Source: Kordiimonadaceae bacterium (GTDB lineage: Bacteria > Pseudomonadota > Alphaproteobacteria > Sphingomonadales > Emcibacteraceae). From it: a DNA stretch of 6,733 bases. Each line of letters begins with the position of its first letter. Within the stretch, counting starts at the first letter, position 1. The translations under genes and the position numbers were made by a program. The notes under the pieces were generated by a model. The model saw nothing but the letters and a program-made list of their open reading frames with translations. It was not told the DNA's origin and did no database searches. Below are positions 1 through 6,194 of the stretch, piece after piece. The stretch covers positions 1 through 6,733 of the forward strand of contig JABIPV010000090.1 of the NCBI GenBank assembly GCA_018699075.1, read 5' to 3'.

Positions 1-508
1 CGGGAATTTCTAATCCAATTAATGAAACCAGAGGCACACCAACATCAACATGACCATTACTGCGATCTATTAAGCAGCTAGCCGCAACAACATTTCCCCC
101 ATATTCATTAATGGAATTAATACATTCGATTGATGAAAGACCCGTTGTTACAATATCTTCAGCCATAAGTACATTGGCGCCTTTTGATATTTCAAAACCC
201 CGCCTTAGCTCAAATTCACCACCGACCCGTTCTGTAAAAATAGCAGGAACAGAGAGTTGACGCCCCATTTCATATCCGACAATTACGCCGCCCATCGCAG
301 GTGAAACAACAATATCGATTTTCTCTTCAATGGTTTCTTGAATTTTAAGCGCAAGAGCGGCACATAAACGCGCACCACGCTGGGGATCCATCATGACACG
401 AGCACATTGAAGATACCTTTCACTATGCAAGCCAGAAGAGAGGAGAAAATGCCCTTCTAATAAGGCTTCAGCACTTCTAAATTCATTTAAAACGTCTTCT
501 TTATTCAT
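1..508 (-). CDS. pyrE: orotate phosphoribosyltransferase, C-terminus beyond the window
   Basis: Cytosolic enzyme of pyrimidine synthesis that joins orotate and PRPP to give orotidine 5'-phosphate. I translated 169 codons from the reverse strand; the 3' end lies left of base 1. Visible landmarks are the N-terminal segment EALLEGHFLLSSGLHSERYL (residues 14-33), the SPAMGG loop (69-74), FTER (91-94) and the PRPP-binding motif VLMAEDIVTTG (113-123) with the acidic pair E117-D118. Two in-frame ATGs exist, at 520 and 508. I prefer 508 because GGA sits 7 bases upstream of it (518-516) and the resulting MNKEDVLNEF start is what I expect of alphaproteobacterial PyrE. The gene follows rsh after 19 bases, with no terminator between them, so cotranscription is likely. 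The family assignment is secure; only the start choice and missing end are open. Confidence 0.95.
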   Translation of the reverse strand, partial: MNKEDVLNEFRSAEALLEGHFLLSSGLHSERYLQCARVMMDPQRGARLCAALALKIQETIEEKIDIVVSPAMGGVIVGYEMGRQLSVPAIFTERVGGEFELRRGFEISKGANVLMAEDIVTTGLSSIECINSINEYGGNVVAASCLIDRSNGHVDVGVPLVSLIGLEIP

Positions 509-527
509 GATGTGTTCCATATTTTAA

Positions 528-2675
528 TTATGCAAATGCGCGTTCAACAGAACTCACATACTTGCTCGCCCTTAATGCGGCGATAATACTGGTTAAATGT
601 TTAACATCTCTCACTTCAAGATCAAGCTCAATTCGAAAGACATCAGCAGAACGTTCATTAAAAATGACATTACTTACATTACCTTCGTCTTGGGCTACTA
701 TTGCAAGTACTGATGCTAAAGCACCCGTTACATGTTTTAAATGCAAATCCACCCTAGCAACAAAAATTTCAGCCGAGTTTTCCGGTGGATGCCATGATAA
801 ATCAAGCCATAATTCAGGGGTTTCCGTATATACATCAAGTGCTTGGCAATCAATCGTATGAACCATTATACCTTTACCTGTCGCAATAATTCCAATAATC
901 CTATCTCCTGGCAATGGGTGACAACATTTTGAAATATGAACCGGAAGCCCTGGCGTCAGCCCTTTAATTGGTAAATGCTGATCCCCGGCTTTATGTGACC
1001 TTTTATTATCAAGCACTATCGAACCATGAGATTTAGATGCATTACTGTCTTTCAAACTTGGAAAAACAATTTCTAGCACGCTCCTGTCAGAAATTTCACC
1101 ATTGCCGACTTTTTCAAATACGCCACCAGAACCTTTTAAATTCATTTTCTTTGCAGCAGCCGTTATTGCTTTTTTGGTATATTCTCTTTTTTCCTGTTCA
1201 AAGGAATGCTTTAAAATTTCCTCACCTAGTTCGATATACTCTTTTTTCTGTTGCTGACGCGTATATCTTCTTATGGCAACTTTCGCTTTACCGGTCACAA
1301 CAAACTTATCCCAACTTTGATGTGGCTTTTGTGCTTTTGATGTTAAAATTTCAACCTGATCCCCGTTGGAAAGTTTCCTTTTTAATTGGGCCGGCTCACC
1401 ATTCACTTTACCACCAACACACGTATCACCAACTTTCGTATGAACCGCATAAGCGAAATCAACTACAGTTGAGCCAGCAGGAAGGTTTATAAGCTCTCCC
1501 TTAGGCGTAAAACAAAATACTTGGTTTTGATACATGGCAATTTTAGTATGTTCTAAGAATTCTTCAGGGTCGGCAGCATGTTCAAGTATTTCAAGTAAAT
1601 CCTGAAGCCAACGATAATGAACACCATCCTTCTTCGACGCATCATTTTTATAACGCCAATGCGCGGCCACACCTTTTTCGGCTATTATATCCATTTCCGT
1701 AGATCGAATTTGAACCTCAATTCTTTTTCGTTGTGGACCGATTACAACTGTATGAATTGATTGGTATCCATTTGGTTTAGGCATAGATATATAATCTTTA
1801 AGAAGACCTGGCACCGCCTGCCAAACATTATGAATTACACCAAGTGCTTTATAACAATCCTCTACATCATCAACGATGACGCGAAAAGCAAATAAATCCG
1901 CTTGATTCTCTAAGCTCACATCACGGTAGGTGATTTTTTTCCATATGGAATAAGGATGTTTACGCCGGCCTATCACTTCCGCTTCTAAAAAATTTTGGGC
2001 AAATATTTTCTCTAGCTCATTAATCACTTCATCGCGGATATTTTCTGTATTGGCATACAGATAATCCAGCCTTTTCATTATCGATTCGTAAGCTTCAGGA
2101 TAAACATGCGGGAACGACAGGTCTTCCAGCTCATTCATCATCTCTTGCATTCCTATTCGTTCTGCAAGTGGTGCATATATATCAAGCGTTTCTCTGGATA
2201 TTCTTGCTCTTTTCTCAGGCTTTGAAATATGATGAAGTGTACGCATGTTGTGAAGTCTGTCAGCCAGTTTAACCAACAAAACCCGGATGTCATTTGACAT
2301 GGCGAGTAAAAATTTACGAAAATTCTCAGCTTGTTTGGATGTTTCCGATGTATATTCAAGTTCTGATAATTTAGTAACGCCATCGACCATTTTTGCAATA
2401 TCAACGCCAAATAATTCTTCAATTTGTTCATATGTTGCGACAGTATCTTCGATAGTATCATGCAATAAAGCGGTCACGATGGTATCGCAATCCAGTTGCA
2501 TCTCTGTCAATATCCCTGCCACTTCAAGCGGATGAGAAAAATAAGGATCACCACTGGCCCGCTTCTGCATTCCATGAGCTTTCATAGAAAATACATAGGC
2601 CCGATTAAGAAGCATTTCGTCCAATTCAGGGTCGTATGCCTTTACCATGTCAATTAATTCATATTGGCGTATCAC
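528..2675 (-). CDS. rsh: bifunctional (p)ppGpp synthetase/hydrolase (long RSH protein, Rel/SpoT type)
   Basis: Makes and degrades the alarmone (p)ppGpp, the signal of the stringent response. At 715 residues it has normal full length. Domains in order: HD hydrolase (about 25-180), with R39, H48, H72-D73, E76-D77, D139, N143 and T146 at the positions expected for an active hydrolase; synthetase (about 225-345), with R237, D260, the NGYQSIHT loop (302-309) and E320 in EVQIRS; TGS (about 385-450, VFCFTPKG onward); helical linker; conserved Cys/zinc-finger-like region (HISKCCHPLPGD, 580-591); ACT (about 636-712). The motif that is RxKD in bifunctional enzymes and ExDD in RelA reads LLKD here (291-294), so the arginine is missing. 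The start is GTG at 2675, giving MIRQYELIDMVKAYDP, which matches the usual N-terminus; a GGA lies upstream. A later ATG (residue 10) would cut this conserved segment. rpoZ is upstream, beyond an intrinsic terminator; pyrE is downstream. It could equally be named spoT or rel. Confidence 0.97.
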   Translation of the reverse strand: MIRQYELIDMVKAYDPELDEMLLNRAYVFSMKAHGMQKRASGDPYFSHPLEVAGILTEMQLDCDTIVTALLHDTIEDTVATYEQIEELFGVDIAKMVDGVTKLSELEYTSETSKQAENFRKFLLAMSNDIRVLLVKLADRLHNMRTLHHISKPEKRARISRETLDIYAPLAERIGMQEMMNELEDLSFPHVYPEAYESIMKRLDYLYANTENIRDEVINELEKIFAQNFLEAEVIGRRKHPYSIWKKITYRDVSLENQADLFAFRVIVDDVEDCYKALGVIHNVWQAVPGLLKDYISMPKPNGYQSIHTVVIGPQRKRIEVQIRSTEMDIIAEKGVAAHWRYKNDASKKDGVHYRWLQDLLEILEHAADPEEFLEHTKIAMYQNQVFCFTPKGELINLPAGSTVVDFAYAVHTKVGDTCVGGKVNGEPAQLKRKLSNGDQVEILTSKAQKPHQSWDKFVVTGKAKVAIRRYTRQQQKKEYIELGEEILKHSFEQEKREYTKKAITAAAKKMNLKGSGGVFEKVGNGEISDRSVLEIVFPSLKDSNASKSHGSIVLDNKRSHKAGDQHLPIKGLTPGLPVHISKCCHPLPGDRIIGIIATGKGIMVHTIDCQALDVYTETPELWLDLSWHPPENSAEIFVARVDLHLKHVTGALASVLAIVAQDEGNVSNVIFNERSADVFRIELDLEVRDVKHLTSIIAALRASKYVSSVERAFA

Positions 2676-2717
2676 TTAATATTTTCCATCTTTACCGTAA
2701 TCTTTACAACAGTGTAC

Positions 2718-2760
2718 AAAAAAAAAGGCTTGTTGAGAACACCTCAAACAAGCCTTTTCA
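2718..2760 (-). terminator. intrinsic terminator after rpoZ, upstream of rsh
   Basis: On the minus strand the arm at 2758-2743 pairs with 2737-2723. The 15-bp stem contains the GC core AGGCTTG and GAG/CTC at its tip; it has one bulged base (2746), a 5-base loop (2742-2738) and leads straight into a run of nine T (2726-2718). It begins 23 bases after the rpoZ stop and ends about 42 bases before the rsh GTG. In the plus direction only four T follow the stem, so it should act mainly on minus-strand transcripts. It either closes the rpoZ transcript or attenuates read-through into rsh. Confidence 0.88.
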
Positions 2761-2780
2761 AAAAAAATATATTTATTATT

Positions 2781-3176
2781 TTATTCGGATGCTTCTTCTT
2801 CAGTTTCAGCAGCTTCGGCCTTGGCTACGTCAGCTTTAACTTCCTGAGCCACTTTAGCAAGGTTATCAGCAGTCATATCTTGATTATTTTCAGTAAGCTT
2901 TTGTTCAGCAAGTAGAAGTGAAATATCATCTTCTTCTGGCTCATCAACTTCTACATGTTTTTGAAGTCCATAAAGAACTGCTTCCTGTAGATCATTAGCT
3001 AAAATCGTTTCATCAGCAATTTCACGAAGGGCAACAACCGGATTTTTGTCATTGTCACGTTCAATCGTAATTGGTGCCCCAGCTGAAATTTGACGGGCGC
3101 GACGTGCCGCAAGTAACACAAGGTCAAAACGGTTATCTACTTTATCTTCACAATCTTCTACGGTAACGCGTGCCAT
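2781..3176 (-). CDS. rpoZ: DNA-directed RNA polymerase omega subunit
   Basis: Small RNA polymerase subunit that helps fold and hold beta' and contributes to one ppGpp-binding site on the enzyme in proteobacteria. The N-terminal part is classic omega: MARVTVEDCEDKVDNRFDLV (1-20), LLAARRARQI (21-30) and DNDKNPVVALREIADE (41-56). The protein is 131 residues, longer than the roughly 90 of E. coli. The extra tail (76-131) holds 19 Asp/Glu against 4 Lys and looks disordered or helical; extended acidic tails occur in alphaproteobacterial omegas. The ATG at 3176 has GGAG 10 bases upstream (3190-3187). A sigma70-like promoter lies about 60 bases upstream and an intrinsic terminator follows the stop, so the gene can be a transcript of its own. 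Its place directly before rsh puts omega beside the enzyme that makes its effector ppGpp. Confidence 0.96.
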   Translation of the reverse strand: MARVTVEDCEDKVDNRFDLVLLAARRARQISAGAPITIERDNDKNPVVALREIADETILANDLQEAVLYGLQKHVEVDEPEEDDISLLLAEQKLTENNQDMTADNLAKVAQEVKADVAKAEAAETEEEASE

Positions 3177-3229
3177 GTTGCACTTTCTCCATATTATAAA
3201 TAAGTTAGCCTACACTTAAGCAGACAAAG

Positions 3230-3269
3230 ATCGGCTTATACAATTCTTGAGTAGGTCTGTAAAGCCGAT
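3230..3269. repeat. 8-bp inverted repeat embracing the rpoZ promoter
   Basis: ATCGGCTT at 3230-3237 is repeated as its exact reverse complement AAGCCGAT at 3262-3269. The inner ends overlap the -10 and -35 boxes of the predicted rpoZ promoter, and the arm centres are 32 bp apart, about three helical turns. As RNA it would be a stem with a 24-base loop and no following T-run, so it is a poor terminator for folK. A 5-base pairing, CAGAC (3221-3225) with GTCTG (3255-3259), interleaves with it. Confidence 0.5.
3235..3263 (-). promoter_or_regulatory. sigma70-like promoter for rpoZ
   Basis: Read on the minus strand, a -35 box TTTACA (3263-3258, 5 of 6 to consensus) is followed by a spacer of exactly 17 bases and a -10 box TATAAG (3240-3235, 5 of 6). 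Transcription would start near 3228, leaving a leader of about 50 bases before the rpoZ ATG that includes the GGAG ribosome site. This is a prediction from spacing and consensus only. Confidence 0.6.
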
Positions 3270-3294
3270 ATATACTTTAATTGATTATTTTTAG

Positions 3295-3822
3295 CTACAA
3301 AATCCTTACAATCCCCTCCGAATTATGCGCTTTTAGCATATTTTTAACACTTTTGTTGAACACAGGGTGTTTCCAGTCCGTTGAAATATCAGCCATGGGG
3401 ATAAGAACAAAATCCCTCTCATGTAATCTGCCGTGGGGAATAATCGGCAACTTTGAAGCTATATCCTCACGTACTTTATGCCAATTTTCCGGATCAGGGT
3501 ATATTTCATCATTATAACTTAGTAAATCCAGGTCGATGATACGCGCTTCCCATTTTTCCTTGCGAACGCGGCCCATATTTCGCTCAATTTCATGTAAAAT
3601 TCCAAGTAGTTCAAGAGCATCATAATGCGTTTCAATCGAAATTACCGCATTAACGAACCATGGTTGATCTGATTTTGGCACAGGTTCTGTTTCATAAAAA
3701 TTAGATATTTTTATCACTTCAATATCATATTCAGATAGAGCATCAACCGCCGCCATAAGAATTGCTTTTGAAGATGAGAATTCTTCTGTAGTTAAATTAC
3801 TACCTAAGCCAATTAAAATCAT
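3295..3822 (-). CDS. folK: 2-amino-4-hydroxy-6-hydroxymethyldihydropteridine pyrophosphokinase
   Basis: Cytosolic folate-pathway enzyme that moves pyrophosphate from ATP to hydroxymethyldihydropterin before dihydropteroate synthase acts. From ATG 3822 it has 175 residues. Family landmarks are the N-terminal GLGSNL (5-10), FYETEPV (42-48), DQPWFVNAV (52-60), the HPPK signature KWEARIIDLDLL (90-101) with the Mg-binding pair D97 and D99, and PHGRLHERDFVL (129-140). About 20 residues between DLDLL and the PHGRLHER block form an insert compared with short bacterial versions; I recall such inserts in alphaproteobacterial FolK. In-frame ATGs at 3846 and 3861 would add MVKYSGID or more in front. I reject them because GLGSN normally lies a few residues from the start and a TATAAT at 3856-3851 would place the RNA start near 3844. 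The ribosome site is weak (GTGG, 7 bases upstream). rpoZ follows after 118 bases. Confidence 0.93.
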   Translation of the reverse strand: MILIGLGSNLTTEEFSSSKAILMAAVDALSEYDIEVIKISNFYETEPVPKSDQPWFVNAVISIETHYDALELLGILHEIERNMGRVRKEKWEARIIDLDLLSYNDEIYPDPENWHKVREDIASKLPIIPHGRLHERDFVLIPMADISTDWKHPVFNKSVKNMLKAHNSEGIVRIL

Positions 3823-3850
3823 ATCTATACCACTATATTTAACCATTAAT

Positions 3851-3856
3851 ATTATA
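3851..3856 (-). promoter_or_regulatory. possible -10 box for folK
   Basis: The minus strand reads a perfect TATAAT here, 28 bases before the preferred folK ATG at 3822, giving a leader of about 20 bases. I find no acceptable -35 box at 16-18 bases, and the whole 3841-3910 stretch is so AT-rich that TATAAT is expected by chance (another minus-strand copy lies at 3899-3894). Low confidence. Confidence 0.3.
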
Positions 3857-3877
3857 TGCAATTTATTTCAGATTCTA

Positions 3878-3886
3878 TGATATAAT
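3878..3886 (+). promoter_or_regulatory. extended -10 promoter element for the NYN-UDG pair
   Basis: TGATATAAT is a perfect TATAAT with the TGn extension, 34 bases before the ATG at 3921. The RNA would start near 3893 and include the ribosome site AGGA (3910-3913). No good -35 box is visible, which extended -10 promoters can tolerate. The 11-base string TATGATATAAT (3876-3886) recurs exactly in the promoter at 5158-5168. Confidence 0.45.
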
Positions 3887-3920
3887 CAAGTATATTATAT
3901 TTATATTTTAGGAATTTATT

Positions 3921-4475
3921 ATGTTATTTTATCCTGATGAAAAATTGGCTATTTTTATTGATGGTTCAAATTTATTCGCCACCGCAAAAGCCTTAAATAT
4001 AGATATAGATTACAGCCGCTTGCGCAAATACTTTGCCAATAGAAGTCAACTTCTTAGAGCAAATTATTATACCGCCCTTATTGAAGATGCAGAATATTCC
4101 CCGCTTCGCCCCCTCGTCGATTGGCTTGATTACAATGGCTATACCATGATTACAAAGCCGACCAAAGAATTTACCGATGATCACGGTGAAAAGAAAATTA
4201 AAGGCAACATGGATATGGAACTGGCCATCGACATGATGGGAATGGCGGACCATGTAGACCATATGGTCTTATTCTCAGGAGATGGTGATTTTAGACGACT
4301 TGTGGAAGCCCTACAGCGCAAAGGAGTCCGTGTGACAGTGGTCAGCAGTACGAAAACTCACCCGCCCATGGCCGCAGATGAACTGCGCAGGCAAGCAGAC
4401 AGTTTTATTGAAATTTCAGTATTAAACGAAGAATTCAGCAGACACGACACACGCGAAGATGACGGACATCCCTAA
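3921..4475 (+). CDS. NYN-domain protein (LabA/DUF88 family), putative ribonuclease
   Basis: The 184-residue protein is essentially one NYN domain, a PIN-like nuclease fold thought to cut RNA with metal ions held by acidic residues. The expected acidic positions are present: D14 and N17 in FIDGSNLF (12-19), D98 and D104 in KGNMDMELAIDMM (94-106), and D121 and D123 in LFSGDGDF (117-124). This is the LabA-type pattern; the target RNA or role is not known from sequence. The short tail after 170 is charged and probably disordered. The start ATG at 3921 has AGGA 7 bases upstream. The stop is two bases before the glycosylase ATG, so the pair is probably one transcript with coupled translation. I recall this gene as a regular neighbour of folK, rpoZ and rsh in alphaproteobacteria, which argues for a housekeeping role. 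The family is sure, the biochemical activity is inferred. Confidence 0.9.
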   Translation: MLFYPDEKLAIFIDGSNLFATAKALNIDIDYSRLRKYFANRSQLLRANYYTALIEDAEYSPLRPLVDWLDYNGYTMITKPTKEFTDDHGEKKIKGNMDMELAIDMMGMADHVDHMVLFSGDGDFRRLVEALQRKGVRVTVVSSTKTHPPMAADELRRQADSFIEISVLNEEFSRHDTREDDGHP

Positions 4476-4477
4476 GT

Positions 4478-5149
4478 ATGAGTACAATAGATATAATTAA
4501 AATTCATAGAGACGCATTACCCGGAAATGCACCACTAGATTGCGCTCTTTGCCCGCGTTTGGTCGATTTTAGAATAGAAAATCAATTAAAATATCCTGAT
4601 TATTTTAATGGTCCTGTACCCGCATTCGGCACGCCCGATGCTGAACTTTTAATCGTTGGCTTAGCGCCCGGACTAAAAGGAGCCAACAGAACTGGCCGGC
4701 CATTCACTGGTGATTATGCGGGTGATTTACTTTATCCGACCTTACAAAAATTTAACTTCGCCAAAGGTTCATATGGCGCAAATATTGAAGATGGGCTTAG
4801 TTTAAACAAAGCTATTATTACCAATGCAGTGCGCTGCGTACCACCACAAAACAAAACCATTGGTTCCGAAGAACAAAATTGTCGCCCTTATTTAATTGAA
4901 CAAATTGAAAAGCTGCCAAGCATACGTATAATTTTAGCCCTTGGTGGTGTCGCCCATAATGCCGTACTTTCCACATATGGCGAAAAGAAATCTGCATTTA
5001 AATTTGCCCATAACACAATTCATAAATTATCGAACGGTCTTACAATGATCGATAGCTATCATTGCTCACGTTACAATACCAATACCAAAAGGCTGACCAC
5101 AGAAATGTTCGAAGATGTGTTTCGCAATATACAGGACTATTTGAAATAA
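4478..5149 (+). CDS. uracil-DNA glycosylase, family 5 (UdgB) type, 4Fe-4S
   Basis: Removes uracil, and in this family often other deaminated bases, from DNA in the first step of base excision repair. The 223-residue protein shows motif 1 as GLAPGLKGANRTGRPFTGD (61-79), which lacks the catalytic Asp or Asn of families 1 and 4 at the usual place, as is known for family 5. Motif 2 is SYHCSRYNTNTKRLT (193-207) with H195. Four cysteines suit a 4Fe-4S cluster: C22 and C25 in CALC, C120 in AVRCVPP, and C135 in NCRPYL. Length fits the family. The gene begins two bases after the NYN stop with only a weak GGA in front, so translation is probably coupled to that gene. Its last codons, TTG AAA, also form the -35 box of the next gene's promoter. 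I am sure of the superfamily and fairly sure of family 5 rather than family 4. Confidence 0.9.
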   Translation: MSTIDIIKIHRDALPGNAPLDCALCPRLVDFRIENQLKYPDYFNGPVPAFGTPDAELLIVGLAPGLKGANRTGRPFTGDYAGDLLYPTLQKFNFAKGSYGANIEDGLSLNKAIITNAVRCVPPQNKTIGSEEQNCRPYLIEQIEKLPSIRIILALGGVAHNAVLSTYGEKKSAFKFAHNTIHKLSNGLTMIDSYHCSRYNTNTKRLTTEMFEDVFRNIQDYLK

Positions 5150-5168
5150 CCAGCGCTTATGATATAAT
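5141..5168 (+). promoter_or_regulatory. promoter for the secreted MBL-fold gene
   Basis: A -35 box TTGAAA (5141-5146, 5 of 6 to consensus) lies 16 bases before a perfect TATAAT (5163-5168) that carries a TGn extension (5160-5162). The RNA would start near 5175, about 30 bases before the ATG at 5205. The -35 box overlaps the final two sense codons of the glycosylase gene. This is the best-formed promoter in the window and makes the hydrolase gene its own transcription unit. Confidence 0.65.
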
Positions 5169-5204
5169 TTTTACCTAACAGATATATATGGGATATTACT
5201 TAAA

Positions 5205-6074
5205 ATGAAAACACTCACACTTACCTTCATTCTCGCTCTATCACTCAGCACTAATGCTTTTGCCCAAGATTGGGATAATATTGAAATTACAACACAAAAA
5301 GTCACAGACGATCTTTATATGTTGGTTGGTGAAGGTGGTAATCTTGGTGTTTCAATTGGTGAAGATGGTGTATTTCTAATCGATGATCAATATGCGCCGT
5401 TAACCGAAAAGATTTTGACGGCCATTCGAAAGCTGTCAACGGACGAAATTCATTTTGCCTTTAACACCCATTTTCATGGTGATCATACAGGCGGCAATGA
5501 AAACCTCGGTAAAAAAGGCATCGAATTTGTGGCTCATGACAATGTCTATAAACGTCTTAGCGAAGGCGGGTCCCCTAAAGAAGCTCTGCCAATTATCACT
5601 TTTAATGATCAGCTCACATTTCATATGAACGGCATTCATATAAAAACAAAACATTACCATTCTGCCCATACGGACGGCGATAGCATTGTATATTTTGAAG
5701 GTAAGAATGTTATTCACATGGGCGATACATTCTTTAATGAAAACTACCCTTATGTAGATGTTGACGGCGGCGGATCATGGAAAGGGTTGTTGGCCGTTGT
5801 TAAAGACACGATTGATAATATAGACGATAATACAAAAATTATCCCAGGACATGGTCGTCTTTCAGATAAGGCTGGACTTCAAGTTTATTACGATGTTCTG
5901 ATGGATATAAACCACATTTTGACCCCGATCGCAAAACAAGGGTTAACATTGGACGCCGTGAAGAAATTACAGCCTTTAAAGAAATATGACGGTCAATATG
6001 GCAATGGCTTCATGAATCCCGATACATTCATTAGTATCGTTTACATGAATATTCTCAATAACTTAGATAAATAA
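5205..6074 (+). CDS. exported metallo-beta-lactamase-fold hydrolase
   Basis: A 289-residue zinc hydrolase predicted to act in the periplasm. Residues 1-20 are a Sec signal peptide: K2, a hydrophobic core (LTFILALSLS) and an AFA cleavage site before Q21. The metal site of the MBL fold is complete: HFHGDH (H89, H91, D93, H94), H155 in SAHTDGD, D174 in MGDTFF, and H216 in PGHG. The bridging residue is Asp and the third ligand His is kept, which suits a two-metal site of glyoxalase II-like or SoxH-like exported MBLs; B1 beta-lactamases have a Cys in that position, so antibiotic hydrolysis is not implied. The substrate cannot be read from the sequence. The ribosome site is weak (GGGA about 13 bases upstream). 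It is separated from the glycosylase by 55 bases holding its own promoter, and a hairpin follows the stop. Confidence 0.88.
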   Translation: MKTLTLTFILALSLSTNAFAQDWDNIEITTQKVTDDLYMLVGEGGNLGVSIGEDGVFLIDDQYAPLTEKILTAIRKLSTDEIHFAFNTHFHGDHTGGNENLGKKGIEFVAHDNVYKRLSEGGSPKEALPIITFNDQLTFHMNGIHIKTKHYHSAHTDGDSIVYFEGKNVIHMGDTFFNENYPYVDVDGGGSWKGLLAVVKDTIDNIDDNTKIIPGHGRLSDKAGLQVYYDVLMDINHILTPIAKQGLTLDAVKKLQPLKKYDGQYGNGFMNPDTFISIVYMNILNNLDK

Positions 6075-6077
6075 TTA

Positions 6078-6104
6078 AGCAGGGAAATTACTTCCTTGCT
6101 ATTT
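6078..6104 (+). terminator. weak hairpin terminator after the MBL-fold gene
   Basis: The arm at 6078-6086 (AGCAGGGAA) pairs with 6092-6100 (TTCCTTGCT) in a 9-bp stem with one G-U pair and a 5-base loop, starting four bases after the stop at 6074. Only ATTT follows, so the T-run is poor and termination may be partial. The perfect palindrome TAAAGCTTTA lies just after it (6108-6117). The rest of the 120-base gap to the next gene holds no gene I can see. Confidence 0.5.
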
Positions 6105-6194
6105 ACTTAAAGCTTTATTCAGTTTGCGTTCAGGAAGCTTGGTTATTATGGTTTACAGGTGATCGGAAACAATGAATTAGAAAAGGAATATAAA

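Noticed and set aside
562..1492. Plus-strand open frames at 562-861 and 1037-1492
   Set aside because: They lie wholly antisense to the well-supported rsh gene, have no recognisable domains, and are accidental open frames in AT-rich coding DNA.
2646..2648. ATG at residue 10 as the true rsh start
   Set aside because: It would remove the MIRQYELID segment, which matches the usual N-terminus of alphaproteobacterial RSH proteins; GTG at 2675 is preferred.
2664..2915. Plus-strand hydrophobic frame across the rsh-rpoZ gap, resembling a small membrane protein
   Set aside because: The hydrophobic residues come from the antisense of the acidic rpoZ tail and the A/T runs of the terminator; it overlaps rpoZ and has no plausible homologue pattern.
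3193..3198. Perfect minus-strand TATAAT just upstream of rpoZ
   Set aside because: It lies directly before the GGAG ribosome site, so RNA starting from it would lack most of that site; there is no -35 box at a suitable distance. The promoter at 3263-3235 fits better.
5205..6074. Antibiotic-resistance beta-lactamase
   Set aside because: The MBL fold and metal ligands are present, but the Cys ligand typical of B1 enzymes is absent (the His/Asp set is glyoxalase II-like), so resistance should not be inferred.
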